Part shown: piece after piece, positions 57,328 through 64,000 of the stretch
Position numbering within the stretch: position 1 is the stretch's first letter
Layout of the letters: the number at the start of each line of letters is the position of its first letter
Assembly: GCA_025359565.1 (NCBI GenBank)
Contig: JANYFY010000009.1
Coordinates: 310,001 to 374,000, forward strand
Direction: 5' to 3'
From: Gammaproteobacteria bacterium
Lineage (GTDB): Bacteria; Pseudomonadota; Gammaproteobacteria; Steroidobacterales; Steroidobacteraceae
DNA length: 64,000 nucleotides
Position numbers and translations under genes: made by a program
The notes under the pieces: model-generated
What the model saw: the letters and a program-made list of their open reading frames with translations, nothing else
The model's database searches: none
What the model was told of the DNA's origin: nothing

Positions 57328-58068
57328 TCAGGCTTTGAAATGCGCTAAATAGTTGATCTGTGTGTTGGTTGACAGCGAGAAGGAGCGGGTGAATAGATTG
57401 TAGGTAAGGCCAGTGAGATTATTAAGCGTGAGTCCTAAGGGTCTCGCCCATCGTGCAAGTTCTGAGGGCTTAATAAACTTCAGGTATTCGTGAGTACCCC
57501 GTGGTAACAGGTGTGCGACATATTCCGCGCCGACGATGGCTACCATGAACGATAAAGGATTGCGATTCAAGGTCGAAATAACGACATCTCCGCCCGGTTT
57601 TACGAGCGCTGCCAACGCGGCAAGGGTGGATTCTGGGTCCGGAACATGTTCGAGCATTTCCATGCAAGTGATAAGGTCAAAGCTCTGTGGACGCTCCCGC
57701 GCCAAATCTTCCGCTGCGATCGTGCGGTATTTCACCGTCGACTGGCTCTCAAGCGCGTGCAGTTGGGCGACCTGTAGAAGAGCAGGGGATAAGTCGATTC
57801 CTAAAACATCGCCTCCGGCGGCGGCCATGGACTCCGATAGTATGCCGCCACCGCAACCCACATCTAATACCTGTTTGCCTTTTAAGCCTAATCGCTCGAC
57901 GTACTCAAGGCGCAAAGGATTAAGTTCGTGCAACGGTTTAGACGCACCTTTGGGATCCCACCAACTTTGCGCCAAGGCACTAAATTTAGATATTTCCGTA
58001 AGATCGACATTTGCAGTTCCCGCCGTCTGGGTTGAAGCGCGCAAGGGGTCTAAGGTTTCGGTATTCAT
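57328..58068 (-). CDS. ubiG: Ubiquinone biosynthesis O-methyltransferase UbiG
   Basis: Performs both O-methylations of ubiquinone synthesis. In 246 residues: FSALAQSWWDPKGASKPLHE, SAM-binding QVLDVGCGGGILSESMAAAG near residue 67, FDLITCMEMLEHVPDPESTL near residue 128 and GGDVVISTLNRNPLSFMVAI, all typical of UbiG. The start is four bases after the stop of the amidohydrolase, a common gammaproteobacterial arrangement. Confidence 0.96.
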   Translation of the reverse strand: MNTETLDPLRASTQTAGTANVDLTEISKFSALAQSWWDPKGASKPLHELNPLRLEYVERLGLKGKQVLDVGCGGGILSESMAAAGGDVLGIDLSPALLQVAQLHALESQSTVKYRTIAAEDLARERPQSFDLITCMEMLEHVPDPESTLAALAALVKPGGDVVISTLNRNPLSFMVAIVGAEYVAHLLPRGTHEYLKFIKPSELARWARPLGLTLNNLTGLTYNLFTRSFSLSTNTQINYLAHFKA

Positions 58069-58072
58069 GGAT

Positions 58073-59383
58073 TCATCCTTCTGCTTTAAGTATTGCCGCC
58101 CAGGTGTCGCTGCGGGCCGCTAGGCTTGGCCAGTCTAATCGACTAAAATTCCGTTCGACTAGCAGATGTCTACCCGCAACCCATACGTCGGTCACCAGAT
58201 CCCGACCGCCGGAGAATACCAACTGCGTCACGGGGTCATAAACCGGTTGAGTCGCCGGCTCACTTAAATCCATGCAACATAAATCAGCCCATTTGCCTAT
58301 TTCTAAACTACCAATTTCGTTTTCAAGCCCTAGTGCAGCTGCACCGCCACGAGTGGCGATACGCAGTACATCCCAGGGGCTTGCACTGGAAATCGCATCG
58401 CTATTAGTTCGCGACAGTAATGCCATCAACCTCGTTCCCATCCAAATATCTTGACCGCTACTAGCCGCTGCAGCGTCGCTGCCGACGGCGATGGTCAACC
58501 CCGATGCGACGATAAGTGCTACAGGGGGTAAGCCATTGCCCAACTTTAGATTGGATTCGGGACACAGAGTCACAGAAATACCGCTGCGTACTGCTAAATC
58601 GATATCCGATGGGCTTACATGCACCATGTGTATTGCGTTCAGTGCGGGAGTCAGTAGACCTAGTGCCTGTAAACGTTCAATGGGCCTTACACCGTAACGC
58701 GCAAGGGAGTCGGTGACTTCCGCGCTGGATTCGTGGAGTTTAATCAGAATCGGTGCATCAAGTTCGTTTGCAAAAGTCACGATGCGCCGGAAGGTTGCAT
58801 CCTCTACTGTAGGTGCGCTAAACGGTACGGTAGGCGCGCCGAACGGCGCGAACGCAGTCGATATCAAGGGGTGACCTTTATATTCGTCGTGTACGTTTAA
58901 GGCCTTAGTTAGATACTCATCTACATTCCTCGCCCAAGGCGTAGAAAATTCCGCGATCGGCATGCCTATGACGGCTCTCATGCCCTGTTCGGCGGCGACC
59001 CGCGCGGTGGTGTCGGGATAAAAATGGTGGTCGGCAAAACACGTAATACCGGATTTAAGCATTTGCGCGATCGAGATTTGGATTCCGTCACGCACGGATT
59101 CAGGGCGTAACTGGCTGTTGCTAAAAAGCCTTTCGGTGAAACCGCGCAAGGGGGATAGGGCCGCGTGGGTGTGCGCGTTTACCAGTCCGGGCATTAATAC
59201 ATGCTGGGGGCGCTCTAGCGTGACGCTCGCTAGATAGCGCAAAGCGGCGTCTTTGCTTGCAATAAGGTCAACTATACGACCGTCGTGCACTACCAGTACA
59301 TGGTCTTCGAGCACCCGATTGCGTGCCGTCATCGGCACAATCCAGCGGGCTTTAATGGATAAATCGACGCAAATAGCAGGCAT
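58073..59383 (-). CDS. mtaD: 5-methylthioadenosine / S-adenosylhomocysteine deaminase-type amidohydrolase
   Basis: A metal-dependent deaminase of the TRZ/ATZ family, about 436 residues. The first metal motif is LMPGLVNAHTHAALSPLRGF near residue 65, followed by SGITCFADHHFYPDT, the conserved histidine in NAIHMVHVSPSDIDLAVRSG, and VTLCPESNLKLGNGLPPVAL with VGSDAAAASSGQDIWMGTRL near residue 310. By context with ubiG it probably recycles by-products of SAM chemistry; the deaminase specificity is inferred from family membership. ATG at 59383 is favoured over an upstream ATG at 59407. Confidence 0.82.
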   Translation of the reverse strand: MPAICVDLSIKARWIVPMTARNRVLEDHVLVVHDGRIVDLIASKDAALRYLASVTLERPQHVLMPGLVNAHTHAALSPLRGFTERLFSNSQLRPESVRDGIQISIAQMLKSGITCFADHHFYPDTTARVAAEQGMRAVIGMPIAEFSTPWARNVDEYLTKALNVHDEYKGHPLISTAFAPFGAPTVPFSAPTVEDATFRRIVTFANELDAPILIKLHESSAEVTDSLARYGVRPIERLQALGLLTPALNAIHMVHVSPSDIDLAVRSGISVTLCPESNLKLGNGLPPVALIVASGLTIAVGSDAAAASSGQDIWMGTRLMALLSRTNSDAISSASPWDVLRIATRGGAAALGLENEIGSLEIGKWADLCCMDLSEPATQPVYDPVTQLVFSGGRDLVTDVWVAGRHLLVERNFSRLDWPSLAARSDTWAAILKAEG

Positions 59384-59525
59384 AACGCCAGTATATCGGT
59401 AAAGCATTCGAGCAGGCTTAGACCCGTGATTAATGTGTGATAGAATTAGGAGTATGTTGAGCCTAAGTCTCGCCTTTCATAAACCCTTTTAATTGAAGCC
59501 GTAACAGGCTCACCGGACTCTCGAG

Positions 59526-62174
59526 ATGGCCGAGATCGCTCGCGAAATATTGCCCGTTAATCTCGAGGACGAGATGCGCAAATCCTACTTGGATTACGCC
59601 ATGAGCGTAATCGTAGGACGTGCGTTGCCCGACGTGCGTGATGGCCTTAAGCCCGTCCACCGGCGCGTGTTATTTGCCATGCGAGAGCTAGGCAATGATT
59701 GGAATAAGGCCTATAAAAAATCAGCGCGTGTGGTGGGTGATGTCATCGGCAAGTACCATCCCCATGGCGATGTTTCGGTTTATGACGCTATCGTGCGTAT
59801 GGCGCAGCCTTTTTCGATGCGCTACTTATTAGTCGACGGCCAAGGTAATTTTGGTTCAGTCGACGGTGATCCACCTGCGGCTATGCGTTATACCGAAGTG
59901 CGCATGTCAAAAATCGCGCAAGAGCTGCTCGCGGATATCGATAAAGAGACGGTAGATTTTGTACCTAATTATGACGAGTCGGAAAGCGAACCTACGGTAT
60001 TGCCGGCGCGGATTCCCAATCTTCTGATTAACGGTTCATCGGGTATTGCTGTGGGTATGGCCACTAATATTCCGCCGCACAATTTAGGGGAAATAATAAG
60101 CGCTTGTATTGCGCTGATTGAAAATCCGGAGATTACGCTCGCGCAGTTAATGCAAATCGTGCCGGGTCCCGATTTCCCAACGGCGGGTTTTATTAATGGT
60201 GCGCAAGAAATAGTCTCTGCCTACAAGACGGGTCGAGGACGCATTCATGTGCGGGCTCGCACTCACTTTGAAGATGTCGGCAAGGGTGATCGTCAAGCGA
60301 TCATCATTACTGAATTGCCTTATCAGGTAAACAAGGCGCGGCTGATTGAGCGGATCGCGGATTTGGTTCGCGACAAGCTTATCGATGGAATTGCATCAGA
60401 CGGTTTGCGTGATGAGTCGGACAAAGACGGCATGCGCGTAGTTATTGAGCTCAAGCGCGGAGAATTGCCCGAAGTCTTGCTCAATAATTTGTTCAGCCAA
60501 ACGCCGATGGAAACCGTGTTTGGTATCAATATGGTGGCTTTAGTCGATGGGCAGCCGCGATTATTGGCGCTGAAAGAGATGTTGGACGCGTTTCTGCGAC
60601 ATCGTCGTGAAGTAGTCACCCGTCGCACAGTGTACGAGCTGCGCAAGGCACGTGAGCGAGGTCATATCTTGGAAGGATTGGCCATTGCACTGGCCAATAT
60701 TGACGAGATCATTGCGGCCATTAAAGCATCGCCGTCGCCTGCTGAAGCCAAAATTGCCCTGACTTCACGGCCTTGGAAGTCCGGAGCAGTTCCGGAAATG
60801 CTGTCCCGCGCTGGGGCGATAAGCACGCGCCCCGATGGCGAAATTGTCGCGCTTGGCATTGTCGAGGGAGGGTATCGTCTTACCGAAATTCAGGCGCAAG
60901 CTATTTTGGAAATGCGTTTGAACCGTCTCACCGGTCTTGAGCAAGACAAAATCATTGCAGAATTTCAAGAACTTTTACTGCAGATTGGAGATTTGAACGA
61001 CATTCTGGCCCGGCCGGAACGCTTGCTGGACGTGATTCGCAAAGAGCTGGAATATATCCGCGATACGTTTGCGGACAAGCGGCGCACTGAAATTATCCTC
61101 AATCATGAGGATCTCACTACTGAGGATCTGATCACACCCGAAGACGTAGTAGTCACGCTTTCGCATGGAGGGTACGCGAAGGCCCAGCCCGTATCCGCCT
61201 ACCAAGCGCAGCGGCGCGGGGGTCGCGGCAAAGCGGCGACGACGGTAAAAGATGAGGATTTTGTCGACAAGTTATTTGTGGCTAATACGCACGATACCTT
61301 GCTGTGTTTTTCGGATCACGGCAAATTGTACTGGCTAAAAGTTTACCAGTTGCCACAGGCAAGTCGTGGTGCGCGGGGTAAGCCGATTGTGAATTTATTG
61401 CCTTTACAAGAGGGCGAGCGCATCAGCGCTATGCTTTCCATCAAGGAATTCGAGGAAGGAAAATTTGTCTTTATGGCGACCAGTTTTGGTACAGTCAAAA
61501 AGACGTCGTTGGCGCTATTTTCTCGTCCGCGCGCGAACGGAATTATTGCCGTGGCACTCGATCCGGGCGATAAGCTGGTAGGGGCTGCGATCACAGATGG
61601 AACTCGCGATATTTTGCTGTTTACGACTGGCGGCAAAGCGATTCGGTTCTTAGAGGATGCAGTACGTGCAATGGGTCGCGAAGCGGCTGGGGTACGCGGC
61701 GTGCGTTTAAGTGAAGATCAACGGGTCAATGCGCTGATCGTGGCGGACCAGGGCTTCATTCTCACCGCATCCGAAAAAGGCTATGGCAAACTTACGCCAC
61801 TGGAGGACTATCCTAAGCATGGTCGCGGCGGCCAAGGTGTCATTGCGTTGCAGGTGACTGATCGAAACGGCCGTATGATCGGCGCGTTGCAAGTAGGCGT
61901 TGAGGACGAGATCATGCTAATGAGTCAGGGCGGCGCGTTGGTCCGAACGCCCGTCAAAGATATCTCAGTCGTAGGCCGCAACACTCAGGGCGTACGGCTT
62001 ATTCGTTTGGAAGACGGAGACCAACTCACGGGACTTGAGCGCATCGATGGGTTAGTGCGCGATGAACAGATCGAGCACAGCGTCGCTGGTGATGGCGAGC
62101 CGGGGGATGTGGGCTCGGGTGATAGCGGGTTGGGTGATAGCGGGTTGGGTGATGAAGGTCCAATCGAATCTTAA
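59526..62174 (+). CDS. gyrA: DNA gyrase subunit A
   Basis: Breakage-reunion subunit of gyrase, 882 residues. N-terminal [20 protein letters not shown], the quinolone region [20 protein letters not shown] near residue 80 with valine where E. coli has Ser83, and the active tyrosine in [13 protein letters not shown]. The C-terminal DNA-wrapping domain starts at about 530 and carries the GyrA box [13 protein letters not shown]. The last 25 residues are a Gly/Asp/Ser repeat ([17 protein letters not shown]). Serc follows; its start lies just after the stop. Confidence 0.96.
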   Translation: MAEIAREILPVNLEDEMRKSYLDYAMSVIVGRALPDVRDGLKPVHRRVLFAMRELGNDWNKAYKKSARVVGDVIGKYHPHGDVSVYDAIVRMAQPFSMRYLLVDGQGNFGSVDGDPPAAMRYTEVRMSKIAQELLADIDKETVDFVPNYDESESEPTVLPARIPNLLINGSSGIAVGMATNIPPHNLGEIISACIALIENPEITLAQLMQIVPGPDFPTAGFINGAQEIVSAYKTGRGRIHVRARTHFEDVGKGDRQAIIITELPYQVNKARLIERIADLVRDKLIDGIASDGLRDESDKDGMRVVIELKRGELPEVLLNNLFSQTPMETVFGINMVALVDGQPRLLALKEMLDAFLRHRREVVTRRTVYELRKARERGHILEGLAIALANIDEIIAAIKASPSPAEAKIALTSRPWKSGAVPEMLSRAGAISTRPDGEIVALGIVEGGYRLTEIQAQAILEMRLNRLTGLEQDKIIAEFQELLLQIGDLNDILARPERLLDVIRKELEYIRDTFADKRRTEIILNHEDLTTEDLITPEDVVVTLSHGGYAKAQPVSAYQAQRRGGRGKAATTVKDEDFVDKLFVANTHDTLLCFSDHGKLYWLKVYQLPQASRGARGKPIVNLLPLQEGERISAMLSIKEFEEGKFVFMATSFGTVKKTSLALFSRPRANGIIAVALDPGDKLVGAAITDGTRDILLFTTGGKAIRFLEDAVRAMGREAAGVRGVRLSEDQRVNALIVADQGFILTASEKGYGKLTPLEDYPKHGRGGQGVIALQVTDRNGRMIGALQVGVEDEIMLMSQGGALVRTPVKDISVVGRNTQGVRLIRLEDGDQLTGLERIDGLVRDEQIEHSVAGDGEPGDVGSGDSGLGDSGLGDEGPIES
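62118..62153 (+). repeat. 15-bp in-frame repeat in the gyrA tail
   Basis: Two copies of GGTGATAGCGGGTTG plus a partial third (GGTGAT) encode [12 protein letters not shown] at the very end of GyrA. It is a low-complexity acidic tail beyond the last blade of the DNA-wrapping domain. Confidence 0.85.
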
Positions 62175-62190
62175 AGGAGCGGCTGCTGCT

Positions 62191-63267
62191 GTGCGCCCGT
62201 ACAATTTTTCCGCAGGGCCCGCAACCTTACCGTTTGAAGTGCTTGAACAGGCGCGCGAGGAATTAATTGATTGGAATTCCGGTGGCACATCCGTCATGGA
62301 AATTAGTCATCGTAGCAAGGAGTTTATCCGGGTCGCTGCTGAGGCTGAAGCGGATTTGCGTGAACTCGCCGCGATCCCCAACAACTATAAAGTTCTGTTT
62401 CTTCAAGGCGGCGCTTCAGGGCAATTTGCGTTTGTCCCCATGAATCTTGCCGTGATGGATTCTTCCGTCGATTACATCAATACGGGGCATTGGTCTCAAA
62501 AAGCAATTGACGAGGCTAGTAGGTATAGCAAGGTTCATATTGCGGGTGATGCTGAGGGTAACTATTCGCGGGTTCCGCCGCAGGTTGAATTAAAGTTTGA
62601 TCCAAAAGCGAGCTATGTTCACTACACCCCGAACGAAACTATTAGTGGCGTGGAATTCTCCTATGTTCCCGAGACCAACACGGTGCCGTTGGTTGCCGAT
62701 ATGTCGTCGAGCATTCTTTCGCGACCGATAGACGTTTCGAAATTTGGCCTTATCTATGCGGGTGCTCAAAAAAATATAGGACCCTCGGGCTTGGTATTAG
62801 TTATTGTACGTGAGGATCTCATCGGCCATGCCCGACCGGGGACGCCGGCGGTTTACGATTACAAGGCAATGGCCGACAATGATTCGATGCTGAATACGCC
62901 GCCTACTTTTAGTTGGTACATGGCGGGTTTAGTATTCAAGTGGCTGCGCAGACAGGGAGGGCTTGCAGTAATGGGTGAGCGCAATCGACTCAAGGCGGAA
63001 AAACTCTATACCGCCATTGATCGCTCTTCGCTCTATAGTAACCGAGTAGAAAAAGACGCGCGTTCCTGGATGAATGTCACTTTTGATTTTAACAAGCCAG
63101 GGCTGGATCAGCTGTTTGTTGAGCAGGCTGAGCGGGCAGGGTTGAAATACCTGGCTGGTCACCGGGTACGGGGTGGGATACGCGCCAGTATTTACAATGC
63201 GCTACCGCTGACGGGAGTTCTGTTGCTGATTGATTTTATGCGTGAGTTTGAGCGTAAAAACGGCTGA
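62191..63267 (+). CDS. serC: Phosphoserine aminotransferase
   Basis: PLP enzyme for serine and pyridoxine synthesis. In 358 residues: PYNFSAGPATLPFEVLEQAR at the start, FLQGGASGQFAFVPMNL near residue 72, and the PLP lysine in LIYAGAQKNIGPSGLVLVIV near residue 195. Start is GTG at 62191 with AGGAG 11 bases before it, which gives the standard N-terminus; a frame open from 62062 inside gyrA would add unrelated residues. It is coupled to gyrA and to pheA. Confidence 0.95.
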   Translation: MRPYNFSAGPATLPFEVLEQAREELIDWNSGGTSVMEISHRSKEFIRVAAEAEADLRELAAIPNNYKVLFLQGGASGQFAFVPMNLAVMDSSVDYINTGHWSQKAIDEASRYSKVHIAGDAEGNYSRVPPQVELKFDPKASYVHYTPNETISGVEFSYVPETNTVPLVADMSSSILSRPIDVSKFGLIYAGAQKNIGPSGLVLVIVREDLIGHARPGTPAVYDYKAMADNDSMLNTPPTFSWYMAGLVFKWLRRQGGLAVMGERNRLKAEKLYTAIDRSSLYSNRVEKDARSWMNVTFDFNKPGLDQLFVEQAERAGLKYLAGHRVRGGIRASIYNALPLTGVLLLIDFMREFERKNG

Positions 63268-63275
63268 GGCATGGC

Positions 63276-64000
63276 ATGGCGAGTCGCAACAAAAAAGTGA
63301 CAAATATAGATTTGGCGAACATTCGCGAAAGTATCGATGGGATCGATGCGCGCATTCATGGCCTGCTTAATGAGCGCGCCAGGTTCGCTCAGGCAGTGGG
63401 CATATCAAAATCTAAGTCCGGTAAAGCGGTGGATTTTTATTGTCCGGAACGTGAAGCTCAAGTGCTGAACCAGGCGATTAAGCGCAATAAAGGCCCCTTG
63501 AGTAACGAGGAAATCGCGAGACTGTTTCGCGAGATCATGTCGGCGTGTTTGGCGCAGCAAGAGCCGTTGAAAGTCGCTTTCTTGGGTCCGGAAGGCACTT
63601 TTACTCAAGCGGCGGTGTTTAAGCATTTTGGATCATCGGTACGCAGTTTGCCGATGTCAGCGATCGACGAAGTGTTCCAAGAAGTAGAAGGAGGCGTCGC
63701 CGATTTTGGGGTGGTGCCGATTGAGAACTCTAGCGAAGGAACCATTAACCACACCTTGGATATGTTTTTGGGATCTGGGCTTAAAATCTGTGGTGAGGTT
63801 GAACTTAGGATTAATCACTACTTGATGGGACGTATGGCCAACAGCTCTGCGATCAAGCGAGTGTGTGCGCACAGCCAAGCGTTGGCGCAATGTCGTGCGT
63901 GGTTAGATGATCAACTGCCCGACATCGAACGTGTGGCGGTTTCGAGTAATGCCGAGGGCGCGCGTCGAGCGCGCGATGAACAAGGGACCGCTGCAATTGC
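63276..64000 (+). CDS. pheA: Chorismate mutase / prephenate dehydratase (P-protein), 5' part
   Basis: The gene runs off the right edge after about 241 codons. It begins MASRNKKVTNIDLANIRESI. Residues about 10-95 form the AroQ chorismate-mutase helix bundle (DGIDARIHGLLNERARFAQA, LFREIMSACLAQQEPL), and the prephenate dehydratase domain opens with KVAFLGPEGTFTQAAVFKHF at about residue 97, then DFGVVPIENSSEGTINHTLD. The reading frame is open to the end of the window. It follows serC by eight bases, as in Pseudomonas. Confidence 0.95.
   Translation, partial: MASRNKKVTNIDLANIRESIDGIDARIHGLLNERARFAQAVGISKSKSGKAVDFYCPEREAQVLNQAIKRNKGPLSNEEIARLFREIMSACLAQQEPLKVAFLGPEGTFTQAAVFKHFGSSVRSLPMSAIDEVFQEVEGGVADFGVVPIENSSEGTINHTLDMFLGSGLKICGEVELRINHYLMGRMANSSAIKRVCAHSQALAQCRAWLDDQLPDIERVAVSSNAEGARRARDEQGTAAI

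Noticed and set aside
57536-58123. 195-codon frame antisense to ubiG
   Set aside because: Mirror of a conserved methyltransferase gene, no motif of its own.
59408-59525. Promoter for gyrA
   Set aside because: TAGAAT at 59441 is a fair -10, but no matching -35 lies at the right distance, so I did not annotate it.

Overview
The window is one continuous piece of a gammaproteobacterial chromosome of moderate GC. The clearest lineage markers are the block ruvC-ruvA-ruvB-ybgC-tolQRAB-pal-cpoB-queE-queC-tRNA-Lys, the gyrA-serC-pheA block with ubiG close by, and a fused aspartate kinase/diaminopimelate decarboxylase. That fusion is known from Xanthomonas-type bacteria, so a relative of the Xanthomonadales or Steroidobacterales is my best guess; this placement is inference.

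Layout. 0-4.5 kb (minus): a valine-degradation operon (acyl-CoA dehydrogenase, mmsA, mmsB, enoyl-CoA hydratase, start of a hydroxyisobutyryl-CoA hydrolase). 4.6-9.4 kb (plus): an AraC-type regulator and the methylcitrate genes prpB-prpC-prpD, which burn the propionyl-CoA that valine breakdown yields. 9.4-13.6 kb (minus): a probable Fur-controlled iron-uptake operon (cupredoxin-like protein, FTR1 permease, outer-membrane protein), a LOG-family protein and an RNB exoribonuclease. 13.7-19.8 kb: a small membrane protein and the 2-oxoglutarate dehydrogenase operon sucA-sucB-lpdA. 19.7-24.3 kb: a J-domain protein, an APC permease and a RelA without an ACT domain. 24.3-33.2 kb: Holliday-junction resolution, Tol-Pal envelope system, queuosine genes and tRNA-Lys. 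33.2-37.0 kb: a segment bounded by a repeat of the tRNA-Lys 3' end, holding a peroxiredoxin, a large DUF748 protein and a decayed antitoxin gene. 37.0-41.3 kb: MFS transporter, YceI, nitroreductase, modC-modB. 41.3-47.5 kb: a probable leucine attenuator, leuA, a small acidic protein, lysC-lysA fusion and asd. 47.5-50.9 kb: pgl, zwf, the remains of edd, an intact eda and a small membrane protein. 51.0-55.8 kb: TonB-like protein, multicopper oxidase, outer-membrane barrel and MFS transporter. 56.0-64.0 kb: rmuC, ubiG, mtaD-like amidohydrolase, gyrA, serC and the start of pheA.

Most of the window is housekeeping. The points that deserve a second look are the tRNA-Lys-bounded segment with its broken antitoxin, the eroded Entner-Doudoroff dehydratase gene next to intact zwf, pgl and eda, the unannotated leader peptide and competing hairpins before leuA, the truncated RelA, the FTR1 operon with an operator lying almost on its start codon, the valine at the quinolone-resistance position of GyrA, and in-frame 12- and 15-bp repeats inside lysCA and gyrA. 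UUG start codons appear unusually often, several in TTGA stop/start overlaps. I saw no CRISPR array, insertion sequence, integrase or prophage gene.
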